Source: Candidatus Margulisiibacteriota bacterium
Lineage (GTDB): Bacteria > Margulisbacteria > Riflemargulisbacteria > GWF2-39-127
Direction: 5' to 3'
DNA length: 35,227 nucleotides
NCBI GenBank assembly: GCA_003242895.1
Contig: QKMY01000033.1
Span: forward strand, 1 to 35,227
Each line of letters begins with the position of its first letter. The first letter of the stretch is position 1. The notes beneath the pieces are model-generated. The model saw nothing but the letters and a program-made list of their open reading frames with translations, was not told the DNA's origin and did no database searches. Position numbers and translations under genes: made by a program. Positions 18,058 to 26,490 of the stretch are shown one piece after another.

Positions 18058-19257
18058 ATGAGTTTTGAAAAATTTAATTTAGCACAAGGAATTATGGCCC
18101 AGGTAGAAGCACTAGGATACACAGTTCCAACCCCAATACAGCAGCAGGCCATTCCATTGGTGCTTGAAGGCAGAGACGTTATGGGACTAGCCCAAACCGG
18201 AACAGGAAAAACAGCCGCTTTTGCGCTGCCATTACTGCAACGGCTACTACCAGGGAAACGCGGACAAGTCCGTGCATTAATCATTGCACCAACCAGAGAA
18301 CTTGCAGAACAAATCAATACTGCAATCAAAGTGTTTGCAAAACAGACCGACCTACGTACTCTTGCGGTTTATGGCGGAGTAAGCACCTATCACCAGATTG
18401 CGGCCCTCAGAAGAGGCGTGGATATCCTCGTAGCATGTCCTGGCCGGTTACTTGATCACCTGGAACAAAGGACCGTAGATCTATCCCACGTCGAAACCCT
18501 CGTACTGGATGAAGCTGATCATATGTTTGATATGGGATTTCTCCCGACCATCAGAAAAATACTTCGGTATGTAAAAGATAGCCGACAAACACTGTTGTTT
18601 TCAGCAACAATGCCTTCGGATATTCGACGACTGGCTAACGATGTACTAAACAACCCGAGCCACATTCAAATAGATCATGAAGCTCCGGTAGACAATATTT
18701 CTCATGCACTATTCCCGGTTGAACAGCACCTTAAGACATCTCTGTTACTAGAAATTCTAAAGAGTACGGCAACCAAGTCAGTTCTCGTTTTTACCAGGAC
18801 CAAACATCGCGCCAAAAGCCTGGGTCAAAAACTACAGCAAAGCGGCTTCAGCGCTATTTCGCTCCAGGGCAACCTCTCGCAAAACAAACGACAGGCTGCA
18901 CTTGACGGATTTCGCAGCGGTTCCTTCCAGATATTGGTCGCAACCGACATAGCAGCCCGGGGCATTGATGTGTCCCAGATCTCCCATGTTATTAACTACG
19001 ACATTCCAGACACACCGGAAGCGTACACCCACCGGATAGGTCGTACAGGAAGAGCAACCCGAAGCGGAGAAGCCTTCACGTTCGTAACCAAAGAAGAACG
19101 CAGCATTGTCTACGCACTGGAACGCAATGTAGGCGCAGAGCTAATATGCCGCACGATTCAAGGCTTTGATTATAACGCAGTTAAGTCACCGAGTTCTGAA
19201 TTCGGCCGACCTGACAGACGCCCTATGCAAAGAAGAAAATTTGCTAGCGCAAGATAA
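18058..19257 (+). CDS. DEAD-box ATP-dependent RNA helicase (RhlE/CshA-like)
   Basis: 399 residues. All core motifs are present in order: Q motif (F4, then TPIQQQAIP near 25-33), motif I AQTGTGKT at 45-52, Ia PTRELAEQ, Ib CPGRLLDHL, II DEAD at 151-154, III SAT, IV LVFTRTKHRAK, V ATDIAARGIDV and VI HRIGRTGRATRSG. The C-terminal tail after about residue 370 is short and basic (FGRPDRRPMQRRKFASAR), giving extra RNA contact. It remodels RNA duplexes in ribosome assembly or mRNA decay. AAGGAG is 7 bases before the ATG. Transcribed alone, with its own promoter, leader and terminator. Confidence 0.96.
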   Translation: MSFEKFNLAQGIMAQVEALGYTVPTPIQQQAIPLVLEGRDVMGLAQTGTGKTAAFALPLLQRLLPGKRGQVRALIIAPTRELAEQINTAIKVFAKQTDLRTLAVYGGVSTYHQIAALRRGVDILVACPGRLLDHLEQRTVDLSHVETLVLDEADHMFDMGFLPTIRKILRYVKDSRQTLLFSATMPSDIRRLANDVLNNPSHIQIDHEAPVDNISHALFPVEQHLKTSLLLEILKSTATKSVLVFTRTKHRAKSLGQKLQQSGFSAISLQGNLSQNKRQAALDGFRSGSFQILVATDIAARGIDVSQISHVINYDIPDTPEAYTHRIGRTGRATRSGEAFTFVTKEERSIVYALERNVGAELICRTIQGFDYNAVKSPSSEFGRPDRRPMQRRKFASAR

Positions 19258-19286
19258 TTAACAAGAGCACCGTCAATAATAACAAC

Positions 19287-19330
19287 AAAAAGAGGTTGTT
19301 CATAACAAAAGGTTATGGATGACCTCTTTT
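19287..19330. terminator. Rho-independent terminator after the helicase gene
   Basis: A long inverted repeat starts at AAAAGAGGT and ends at ACCTCTTTT, with ATAAC/GTTAT pairing near a short AAAA loop. Because it begins in A-run and ends in T-run it could act on both strands, but only the plus-strand gene needs it. Confidence 0.8.
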
Positions 19331-19405
19331 CTGATTTAAGCCGGCGTTAAATACCAGGCAATTCAAATGCTTCCGCATGCATACCACAAAAGAAAAAATA
19401 CTGGC

Positions 19406-19434
19406 TTGACGCCGCCTATACCGATCGGTATAAT
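19406..19434 (+). promoter_or_regulatory. Sigma70 promoter of the GH13 gene
   Basis: TTGACG at 19406-19411 and a perfect TATAAT at 19429-19434 with a 17-base spacer. The palindrome at 19417-19432 covers most of the spacer and part of the -10, the classic place for a repressor. Transcription would start near 19,441, leaving an 89-base leader. Confidence 0.75.
19417..19432. promoter_or_regulatory. Operator palindrome O1, inside the promoter
   Basis: TATACCGATCGGTATA is a perfect 16-base palindrome. The even-centred ACCGATCGGT core is typical of TetR-family operators (family knowledge). Its overlap with the -10 box predicts repression by blocking polymerase. No regulator gene is adjacent. Confidence 0.7.
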
Positions 19435-19498
19435 AAAAAATATCGGAGGTAATATTCCCGGAAATTAATAACGAAGCCTATTTTTTTATGCTTCCACC

Positions 19499-19512
19499 AT
19501 ACCGATCGGTAT
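19499..19512. promoter_or_regulatory. Operator palindrome O2, in the leader
   Basis: ATACCGATCGGTAT repeats the core of O1 exactly, 81 bases downstream centre to centre and 17 bases before the ATG at 19530, just ahead of the ribosome-binding site AAGGAG. Two identical sites suggest cooperative binding or a roadblock. Confidence 0.65.
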
Positions 19513-19529
19513 ATCAAGGAGACAACATT

Positions 19530-20894
19530 ATGCAACACTGGCTTGACTCAACGCTTTTTTATCATATTTACCCACTGGGATTCTGTGACTGCCCGGAACA
19601 GAATGATTACAGTAAGCCGGCAGTTCCGCGTCTGGAAAAAATAATGGATTGGGCAGAGCATATCAACCGACTGGGAGTAGACGCACTTTACCTGGGCCCG
19701 GTTTTTGAATCCGCGACTCATGGCTATGATACTACCGACTACTACTGGGTTGACCGCCGGCTGGGAAACAAGGAATCACTAACTTCTCTCGTAGCAAAAA
19801 TGCACGCGCAAGGAATACGGGTTATCCTGGACGGGGTATTCAACCATGTGGGCCGGGACTTCTGGGCATTTCGTGACGTATGTAATAATTTACAGCAATC
19901 CCGGTACTGCGATTGGTTCGACAGACTGTCCTTTGCACATAGAAGTCCATATAATGATCCGTTTACCTACGAAGCCTGGCAAGGTCATTATAATCTCGTT
20001 AGTCTCAATCTAAAGAATACCGCAGTAAAGGAACACCTCTTCCAAGCAGTAAGGGAATGGATAACCACCTACAACATTGACGGACTACGACTCGATGCAG
20101 CCGATTGCCTGGACCTTGGTTTCATTGAAGAACTCGGGGCTTTTTGTCGCCGTATCCGCCCGGATTTCTGGCTTGTAGGAGAGGTCATCCATGGCAATTA
20201 CACAAAATGGGCTAACGATAAAGCCCTGGATTCCATTACAAATTACGAATGTTATAAAGGTCTTTTTTCCAGTCATAATGACAAAAACTATTTCGAGATT
20301 GCTTCTTCCTTAAAACGACAATTCGGAGAAAAGGGCATTTACAAGCACCTGCAGCTCTACAACTTTGTCGACAATCACGATGTAAACCGGCTTGCCAGTG
20401 TGCTCAAAAATAGCGGAGATCTCTATCCGCTTCATATTATATTGATGACAATGCCAGGAATACCCTCCATCTACTATGGCAGCGAATGGGGTATAAAAGG
20501 AGAAAAAGAACAGGACAGCGACGCGCCGATGAGGCCAAGCAAAGAGACTCTCGATGCCCAAAAAACCAAAAAAAAATACGAGCTCGCAGAGACAATCAGC
20601 AGACTGGCAAAAATACGCCGGAATTCCCCTGCCCTTAAATATGGGAACTATGAGGAACTTCTGGTAGCTCACGAACACCTGGCTTTCCAGAGAAAATCAG
20701 AGCAAGAAACAATAATTACCGTAATTAACAGCGCAGAAAAAAAAGTCTCCGTTAATCTATCGGTTCAACAACCAAATGGAACCCAGCTCGCAGACTTACT
20801 CAATCAGGGAAAGGGATATATCGTAAAAAACGGAAAACTGCATATCCCGGAGGTTTACCCACGATGGGGCTGTATTCTTAAAGTGTTAGCGTGA
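19530..20894 (+). CDS. GH13 alpha-amylase-family glycosidase
   Basis: 454 residues from the ATG at 19530, preceded by AAGGAG; an earlier in-frame ATG at 19488 would run through the operator and is rejected. A TIM-barrel GH13 enzyme with all four conserved regions: I DGVFNH (101-106), II GLRLDAAD with nucleophile Asp189, III VGEV with acid/base Glu218, and IV FVDNHD with transition-state Asp283. The N-terminus FYHIYPLGF and the short all-beta domain C (about 375-454) are normal. No signal peptide, so it acts in the cytoplasm on maltodextrins or similar alpha-glucans; exact specificity is open. It is monocistronic and apparently controlled by the paired palindromes. Confidence 0.93.
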   Translation: MQHWLDSTLFYHIYPLGFCDCPEQNDYSKPAVPRLEKIMDWAEHINRLGVDALYLGPVFESATHGYDTTDYYWVDRRLGNKESLTSLVAKMHAQGIRVILDGVFNHVGRDFWAFRDVCNNLQQSRYCDWFDRLSFAHRSPYNDPFTYEAWQGHYNLVSLNLKNTAVKEHLFQAVREWITTYNIDGLRLDAADCLDLGFIEELGAFCRRIRPDFWLVGEVIHGNYTKWANDKALDSITNYECYKGLFSSHNDKNYFEIASSLKRQFGEKGIYKHLQLYNFVDNHDVNRLASVLKNSGDLYPLHIILMTMPGIPSIYYGSEWGIKGEKEQDSDAPMRPSKETLDAQKTKKKYELAETISRLAKIRRNSPALKYGNYEELLVAHEHLAFQRKSEQETIITVINSAEKKVSVNLSVQQPNGTQLADLLNQGKGYIVKNGKLHIPEVYPRWGCILKVLA

Positions 20895-20923
20895 AAAACT
20901 AATAGAGAAAAAGCCATCAATCG

Positions 20924-21238
20924 CTAATCTTCGAGTCTTTCCAATTTGAAGACCACCGGACGTACTCCGTCAGTACAACAGGCGATCATGGCATTTTCAT
21001 CTTTCATCCACCCGGCAAAAATACCGGAGGCAAAGTTCCCTCCGGTTAGTATCACAACAACATACCTGACAATATCGTTCCAGGCCCAGTCACAAAATCC
21101 GGCTGGCTTTTCGAACCCGGCTATAAACGATTGCCCGACCTGAAAACTCGGACACGTGCTGATCTCGCTCTGGCAGTATTCTTTTGCGATATCCTGGTTC
21201 AACGTTTTTTTTATAACGGTTATCTTGCAACGCGGCAT
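20924..21238 (-). CDS. TIGR04076 family protein
   Basis: 104 residues. It matches the small TIGR04076 family in length and in pattern: opening CKITVIKKTLNQDIAKEYC, then CPSFQVGQSFIAG, then the hallmark GFCDWAWNDIVRYVVVILTGGNF and closing MIACCTDGVRPVVFKLERLE. Conserved Cys, Trp and the CC pair suggest a metal or redox site, but the function is unknown. It is the first of a minus-strand series only by position; the amidotransferase gene upstream ends 36 bases before it. Confidence 0.88.
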   Translation of the reverse strand: MPRCKITVIKKTLNQDIAKEYCQSEISTCPSFQVGQSFIAGFEKPAGFCDWAWNDIVRYVVVILTGGNFASGIFAGWMKDENAMIACCTDGVRPVVFKLERLED

Positions 21239-21274
21239 GAAATATTCCTTCCTGTATTTTCTAGTGGAGCCTAT

Positions 21275-21976
21275 TTATGCGGTAATCACATAGAATTCTT
21301 CTTTATCCATCTGTTTCCACAACAAGCTCGAAGAAAGAGGCTGAGACGCGATTATTACTGAATTTTCAGACTGGGTTTTGAAGAGTGAATAATAATCCGG
21401 CTCTTTAGAAAAATCCCGGTAAGCATACATTTTTTCTCCGTCACTGAACAGGCAATTCAGTGCAGAGTAACTATGAGTATTCTTGATGAGCGCAACCGTC
21501 TTAAGAAAAGCTGAGCCAAGATCTGCAACATCAGAACTCAGAAAGTGCAGAAAAAAAACTTCGGTATCGAGGGCATCTTCGCGCAATCCGGGAATGGTTA
21601 TGTCCTTGAGGAGCCCTTTATAATCATAAACGGTGCCGTTATGTGCAAAAACCCTGTTTTCGTAATCAAAGGGATGGGCATGCCGGGTAGAGGTAGTGTT
21701 ACTCCAGGCTGATTTACGCAAATGAAGTATCATTACCGGAGACTCTCCGGCTTTTTCCAGGATATCCAGAAAGGGTTCCTGTTCATCAAGTATATTGAGG
21801 CCGCTTTTGTGGACCACTAATTTACCGTTATCATAAAAGGCCAGTCCCCACCCATCTTCATGTCCGGGAGAATCACCGGCAAGCACAGTACCGGTCCGGG
21901 CAAGATCGCAAAAATTATTTATGATTTTCTGGTGCTTTAAGTAGTTAAAATTGGTTATTCCTAATAATCGGCACAT
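21275..21976 (-). CDS. Class II glutamine amidotransferase (YafJ-like)
   Basis: 233 residues. After removal of Met the N-terminal Cys2 (MCRLLG) is the nucleophile of Ntn-type glutaminases. Supporting segments: GHEDGWGLAFYDNGKLVVHKSG, MILHLRKSAW with the glutamine-binding Arg, and the oxyanion FAHNGTVYDYKGL. There is no synthase domain; stand-alone GATase_4/YafJ relatives include enzymes of gamma-glutamyl metabolism or of unknown role. It is three bases downstream of spmB, so it is likely in the same transcript as spmB, spmA and the LD-carboxypeptidase. Confidence 0.9.
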   Translation of the reverse strand: MCRLLGITNFNYLKHQKIINNFCDLARTGTVLAGDSPGHEDGWGLAFYDNGKLVVHKSGLNILDEQEPFLDILEKAGESPVMILHLRKSAWSNTTSTRHAHPFDYENRVFAHNGTVYDYKGLLKDITIPGLREDALDTEVFFLHFLSSDVADLGSAFLKTVALIKNTHSYSALNCLFSDGEKMYAYRDFSKEPDYYSLFKTQSENSVIIASQPLSSSLLWKQMDKEEFYVITA

Positions 21977-21979
21977 AAT

Positions 21980-22510
21980 TTAAAAAAGCACCTTTACAAT
22001 AATAACAGCAACAACAATCCCGATAAGATCAGCGGTAAGACATACCGGGACCAGATAGCGGGTTTTTTTGATACTCACTGCGCCCAGATAAACAGAAAGC
22101 ACATAAAAAGTGGTTTCGGCGCTCCCCATAATAACAGCGGTCATCGTAGTTGCCATCGAGTCAGGCCCGGTAGTTTTGACAATATCGGTAAATAAAGCGG
22201 TTGAAGCACTGCCGGAGAGCGGTTTGATAATACCCATGGAGATAACTTCTATCGGGATATGCATAAACGAAAACACACTATAAAAAATATCCCTGATATA
22301 TTCAAATGCGCCAGACGCCTGAAACCCTTTAATCGCAACAAAAATGGTTAGCAAATAAGGGAAAATATTAAGGATTATTCCCGGGCCTTCTTTGGCGCCG
22401 GCAACAAAAGAGTCGTACACGCTCACCTTTTTGAAGGTACCGTAAAGAAGGGTAAAGAGAATAAATCCCGGGATAATAAGTAACGAGATATAGCTGATAT
22501 AGTGGATCAT
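21980..22510 (-). CDS. spmB: Spore maturation protein B-like membrane protein (SpmB)
   Basis: 176 residues with a nucleoside-recognition (Gate) domain: FVAGAKEGPGIILNIFPYLLTIFVAIKGFQASGAFEY near the N-terminus, then IKPLSGSASTALFTDIVKTTGPDS and MGSAETTFYVLSVYLGAVSIKKTRY. Five or so membrane helices. In Bacillus, SpmA and SpmB are required for spore core dehydration; homologues are widespread in bacteria that do not sporulate and their role there is unknown. Start codon overlaps the spmA stop by four bases. Confidence 0.93.
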   Translation of the reverse strand: MIHYISYISLLIIPGFILFTLLYGTFKKVSVYDSFVAGAKEGPGIILNIFPYLLTIFVAIKGFQASGAFEYIRDIFYSVFSFMHIPIEVISMGIIKPLSGSASTALFTDIVKTTGPDSMATTMTAVIMGSAETTFYVLSVYLGAVSIKKTRYLVPVCLTADLIGIVVAVIIVKVLF

Positions 22511-23082
22511 TTAAGTATTTTCCTGAAACTAAAAAGGATAAGCAGCGCGGTAACAGCTGAAATAACTGTAGCAATTAATACAGGAAGGACAATAGCCGCA
22601 GGGTTTTTGGCACCATATACGGCAAGGATACCGATAACCGAAAAAGGGATCAGCTGAATGCTGGCAGTGTTGATAATAATAAAAACCATCATCTCAAAAG
22701 TGATCGTTCCTTTGTTCTCGTTAAGCGTATCCAGATCCTGCATCGCTTTGATGCCCAGCGGTGTCGCTGCGTTACCCAACCCAAACAGGTTCGCAAGAAC
22801 ATTAAGCGTAATTGGGGTAATTGAAGGATGATCTTTCGGAATATTTCGAAAAAGCCTTGAGATAATTGGCCTGAAAATATGAGCTATCCGATAGATTAAC
22901 CCCGAATCTTCCAGAATCCTGGTAATTCCCATCCAGATCGAAACAATTCCAAGCAGAAAAAGCGATATCTCGACCGCTGATTTTGCTCCCTCGAATATTG
23001 ATTTGGTAAATGGTTCAAGGTTGCCGGTAAAAATAGCAAAAACGATGCTGACAGAGAGCAGGGCCAGCCAGATAATATTCAT
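22507..23082 (-). CDS. spmA: Spore maturation protein A-like membrane protein (SpmA)
   Basis: 191 residues. N-terminal MNIIWLALLSVSIVFAIFTG and the Gate-domain signature VEISLFLLGIVSIWMGITRILEDSGLI, then HPSITPITLNVLANLFGLGNAATPLGIKAMQDL, which is almost the family consensus. Usual partner of SpmB; the two probably form a membrane complex. It overlaps both neighbours by four bases (spmB start, LD-carboxypeptidase stop), so translation is tightly coupled across the three genes. Confidence 0.94.
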   Translation of the reverse strand: MNIIWLALLSVSIVFAIFTGNLEPFTKSIFEGAKSAVEISLFLLGIVSIWMGITRILEDSGLIYRIAHIFRPIISRLFRNIPKDHPSITPITLNVLANLFGLGNAATPLGIKAMQDLDTLNENKGTITFEMMVFIIINTASIQLIPFSVIGILAVYGAKNPAAIVLPVLIATVISAVTALLILFSFRKILK

Positions 23083-23945
23083 GGATGAACTCCCGGAAAA
23101 GGCATTTCTGCAATAATAAGACTTTTCGTATGCGTATTCAATTCGACCTGTGCGCCAATAGGCGTAGTGATTTTATTCTTTACATGGCCAATAAAGGAAG
23201 AATGAATAACCGGGAAAGTTATTTCCATTTGCGAGGAAATAATCTCATAAACCTTAGCATTTTTGATGCCGCGAAAATCCCCCAGGATAATCCCGTTTAC
23301 CTTGCTCAGCTTGCCTGCCAGTATCCACTGGGTAAGGTAGCGGTCAACCTGATGCAGCTTTTCGTCCACATCCTCAAGAAAAAGTATGGCATTTTCAGTA
23401 GAAATCTCCCAGTTTGTATCGATAAGCGCTGTCAGGGTTATCAGATTACCTCCCTTGAGAACCCCGCTGGCCGTTCCCGGATTATAGACTTTGACCGGAG
23501 CGCCTTTAAGGAGATTTTTTTCGGGATACCCATTAAGAGCATTCATAAATGATTTTACGGTAAAGCTGGTAGGCGACCCCATATTCCACACCATCGGCGA
23601 ATGCAGCGTAATCATTCCGGTACGTTCGAAAATGGGGTTGAGCAGTGCACTTAGATCGCTGAACCCGGCAATGATCTTGGGATATTTTTTAATAAGCTCG
23701 AAATCAATGTAGGGAAGAGCTTTCATTGCACTGTACCCGCCGCGTTGTGCCAGAACAATATCAACGTTAGGATCAGAAAAGGCCTGATGGATTTGCCGGG
23801 CTTTTTCCTGTGGCGAGGGAAATATACTGACAAACTCAGGGTTGCAAAAAGTGAACCCCAGTTTTTCAAGCTGTTTAATCCCGTCTGCATGGTCTTTTTT
23901 CTTTTTTATCAGATAACTGGGAGTAATAATGAAGATATTTTTCAA
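23079..23945 (-). CDS. S66 family LD-carboxypeptidase
   Basis: 288 residues. S66 peptidases cleave the L-D bond to the terminal D-alanine of muropeptide tetrapeptides (LdcA) or hydrolyse microcin C (MccF). Visible: VLAQRGGYSAMKALPYIDF, the Ser nucleophile in GFSDLSALL, TLHSPMVWNMG, the catalytic Glu in LFLEDVDEKLHQVDRYLTQW, and the catalytic His in SFIGHVKNKITTPIGA. The Ser-Glu-His set is complete. Without a signal peptide it acts in the cytoplasm, as expected for peptidoglycan recycling. First gene of the operon with spmA, spmB and the amidotransferase; divergent from the cell-wall amidase. Confidence 0.93.
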   Translation of the reverse strand: MKNIFIITPSYLIKKKKDHADGIKQLEKLGFTFCNPEFVSIFPSPQEKARQIHQAFSDPNVDIVLAQRGGYSAMKALPYIDFELIKKYPKIIAGFSDLSALLNPIFERTGMITLHSPMVWNMGSPTSFTVKSFMNALNGYPEKNLLKGAPVKVYNPGTASGVLKGGNLITLTALIDTNWEISTENAILFLEDVDEKLHQVDRYLTQWILAGKLSKVNGIILGDFRGIKNAKVYEIISSQMEITFPVIHSSFIGHVKNKITTPIGAQVELNTHTKSLIIAEMPFPGVHP

Positions 23946-24130
23946 ATTAAATCTCCTGAATTCCTAAAACACTTCAGGCATTATAACATTATATAATTTG
24001 AAATTGAAGAAAGTGGTACGTTTCACCCTCGAATTCCGGAAGATAGACTAATGACAGTTTACGATTAGGAAGGCAGAGCATATACTTATAACTATATCCA
24101 TCAAAGTATATCTTACAAAATAGCCAGCCA

Positions 24131-24168
24131 ACCGGCATCTATTGCGGATTTATTCCGGCAATACCGGT
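24131..24168 (+). promoter_or_regulatory. Leader hairpin upstream of the amidase gene
   Basis: ACCGG (24131-24135) pairs with CCGGT (24164-24168), and ATTGCGG (24141-24147) with CC-G-GCAAT (24055-type arrangement at 24155-24162, one bulged G), around a 7-base loop. A run of six T follows at 24179-24184, ten bases after the stem. The gap is long for a terminator, so it may be a weak attenuator or merely a stable leader. The amidase ATG is at 24216. Confidence 0.35.
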
Positions 24169-24215
24169 CCCAGTATACTTTTTTGATAAATCAGGCTTGG
24201 TTAAGGATAGAGTAA

Positions 24216-26012
24216 ATGTATTTCAACAAAAACAAATTATTCCTGCAAAAATCTCAGTTAATCGCTTTTCTATGTGGTTTTTTTGCCATTACTGCCTGTG
24301 TTAATTCGATCACCGTTATCACTCCCGGCCAATCCGAGATTATTAATGCTCCCTCAGTTATAGTACTCGGACAATCAGATCCGAAACACACCCTTTTTAT
24401 TAATAACAAACAGGTCCAAGTCCATCCTAATGGCAGCTTTGTTACTACAGTTCCGGTACGCCCAGGAATGAATAAACTCTGGTTTGAGGCTGGAAAAGAG
24501 ACAAAAGAAATTATAGTCTATCAACCAACCCCTGAATACTCCTTCACTGCCAGGCCCTTGCGGATTTCAACAATCAACATGGTTCCCGGACAGGAAATGG
24601 AATATCTGCCTGGCGATATTATAAAAATCGCATTCAGAGGATCTCCCGGACATAAGGCGAGCGCAAAGATCGGATCAACACATATCCCCATGCAGGAGAC
24701 ATTATCGTACAAAAACATTTCCAAACCCGTTTTTTGTGAAAACCAGCCAATAAAAGCGGAACAGAGCACCGGGGTATATCAAGGAACGTACGCTATTCAG
24801 CCAACCGATCACTTTCAGAAAACAGCTATAGTTGTTAAGCTAACCTCCGGCAATGAAGAAGTGTCCCAAACATTACCCTCGACCTTAACAGTGCTATCGG
24901 ATGCATTTCCTATTGTCGCGCAAACCAGCACCCAGAACGCGGTTGTTCGAACAGCTCCGGATGCCAACCGGCTGACTCCACTTCCCCAAGGGGTCAAAAT
25001 ACATATAACCGGGAAAGTTGGCACATATTACCGGTTTCAGATGGGAAAAAACAGGGACGGCTGGATAGAATCCCGGTTCATCGAATTATTACCGCCCGGA
25101 ACATCGCTGCCGCACAGTGAACTCTATCAGGTATTTTTGGACCAGAGCACACAAAACATTATTATCAAGATACCGTTAAAAGAAAAGCTTCCTTACATAT
25201 TAGATCAAACTGACCAGTCCGGCCTAAAGCTGCAGCTGTTTGGAGCGTTGATCAATCTGGATTTCGTCCGGTATCCAACCGGGAACTGCGCTATCGATAA
25301 TATTACCTGGAATCAGAGCGGACCTGATACCTGTGAGATTAACATTCGACCGGGGTTTGCGGCACTTCATGGGTTTGAGGCGGATTACGAAGGAACTACC
25401 CTGGTCATAAAACTAAGAATACCTCGCACCAATACCGCGAAGGGAATCCTCTCCGGCAAAACAATTACCATCGATCCCGGACATGGGGGAGAAGCGGCTG
25501 GCGCTATAGGGCCAACCGGAGTCAAAGAAAAAACAGTTAACCTCGCCATAGCTGCATTTTTAAAATCGGAACTGGAACAGTTCGGCGCAATTGTCGTCAT
25601 GACACGAACAACCGAGGATGAAAACCCCTCATTTGAACAGCGCGTAAACGCCGCTAAAGATGCCAAGTCTGATGTGCTGATCAGTATTCACAATAATGCC
25701 TTGCCCAATGGCCGTGATCCCTATCTTGAGCATGGCTCAAGCACCTATTATTATCATCTCCAGGCACTCCCGCTGGCCCGGGCAATACAGCGCTCTCTCC
25801 TGCAAGATCTTGGATTGATTGATTACGGAGTCTATTGGGGCAACCTGGTCCTGGCCCGTCCAACGAACCCCGTCGCTGTGCTGGTTGAAGTCGGGTTTAT
25901 GATCCATCCGGAAGAATATCAGAAGCTCATCGATCCGGCATTCCAGAAAAAATCGGCAACTGCAATCAGAAAAGGACTTGAGAATTATTTTTCCAGTGCA
26001 CAGAAAAAATAG
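24216..26012 (+). CDS. N-acetylmuramoyl-L-alanine amidase (AmiC-type) with SH3-like domain
   Basis: 598 residues. The N-terminal hydrophobic helix ends in a lipobox-like ITAC (Cys28), so it is probably a lipoprotein or a secreted protein. Residues 30-110 look like an Ig-like fold, about 230-290 are a bacterial SH3 domain (AVVRTAPDANRLTPLPQGVKI, then GWIESRFIELLPP), 300-400 resemble an AMIN-type beta domain, and about 408-595 are Amidase_3. The zinc site and catalytic residues are visible: DPGHGG, the Glu in VKEKTVNLA, the His in SIHNNA and the Glu in EVGFM. It splits the amide between MurNAc and the stem peptide during cell separation or remodelling. AAGGAT lies seven bases upstream. Divergent from the LD-carboxypeptidase operon. 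Confidence 0.94.
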   Translation: MYFNKNKLFLQKSQLIAFLCGFFAITACVNSITVITPGQSEIINAPSVIVLGQSDPKHTLFINNKQVQVHPNGSFVTTVPVRPGMNKLWFEAGKETKEIIVYQPTPEYSFTARPLRISTINMVPGQEMEYLPGDIIKIAFRGSPGHKASAKIGSTHIPMQETLSYKNISKPVFCENQPIKAEQSTGVYQGTYAIQPTDHFQKTAIVVKLTSGNEEVSQTLPSTLTVLSDAFPIVAQTSTQNAVVRTAPDANRLTPLPQGVKIHITGKVGTYYRFQMGKNRDGWIESRFIELLPPGTSLPHSELYQVFLDQSTQNIIIKIPLKEKLPYILDQTDQSGLKLQLFGALINLDFVRYPTGNCAIDNITWNQSGPDTCEINIRPGFAALHGFEADYEGTTLVIKLRIPRTNTAKGILSGKTITIDPGHGGEAAGAIGPTGVKEKTVNLAIAAFLKSELEQFGAIVVMTRTTEDENPSFEQRVNAAKDAKSDVLISIHNNALPNGRDPYLEHGSSTYYYHLQALPLARAIQRSLLQDLGLIDYGVYWGNLVLARPTNPVAVLVEVGFMIHPEEYQKLIDPAFQKKSATAIRKGLENYFSSAQKK

Positions 26013-26028
26013 TCGATAACCGAGGCTG

Positions 26029-26403
26029 TCAGCCAGCCGGGACATCGTTTACCTGTTTTAAATAAAGGTAATTCATTAATTGCTCGAAGTTAAATGGTTT
26101 GTACAGTATTTCATCAAACCCCAAACTCAAAAAATGGTCTCTGGAGTGAACCTCGTCCTGCGAGGTAGTCGCTATTATTAGAATAGCTGGTTGTTTTTCC
26201 CGGATAGTTTTATTAAGTTCCGCCATATCGATTCCAGGAATCGGGATATCTATAACCGCTGCTGCATAGATGTTCTCCTGAATGCAGGCAAGGACACCTT
26301 CCAGCGATCCAGCACAATCAGCTCTCACATTAAGGTGCTGAAAAACATGACTCGTGCCTTGAGGTATGGATTTGTTATCCTCAATGATTATAACCCTTTT
26401 CAT
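26029..26403 (-). CDS. Stand-alone response-regulator receiver
   Basis: 124 residues from the ATG at 26403; a GTG three codons upstream is also possible. A single CheY-like domain: acidic Glu8-Asp9 in IIEDNK, phosphoacceptor Asp52 in VIDIPIPG, Thr79/80 in IATTSQ and Lys102 in LYKPF. There is no output domain, so it acts by protein contact. It is convergent with the amidase gene (16 bases between stops). No histidine kinase is present nearby. Confidence 0.9.
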   Translation of the reverse strand: MKRVIIIEDNKSIPQGTSHVFQHLNVRADCAGSLEGVLACIQENIYAAAVIDIPIPGIDMAELNKTIREKQPAILIIATTSQDEVHSRDHFLSLGFDEILYKPFNFEQLMNYLYLKQVNDVPAG

Positions 26404-26490
26404 CAAAAACACTTCACTTTCATTCGATAATTAAAAAAACCGCTTTTTCCGGTTAATGCTAATTGAATTATAACGGAGTCTATCTTTTTT

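Noticed and set aside
17838-18068. 76-codon frame ahead of the DEAD-box helicase
   Set aside because: It begins in the promoter -35 element and overlaps the leader structure and helicase start; no family similarity.
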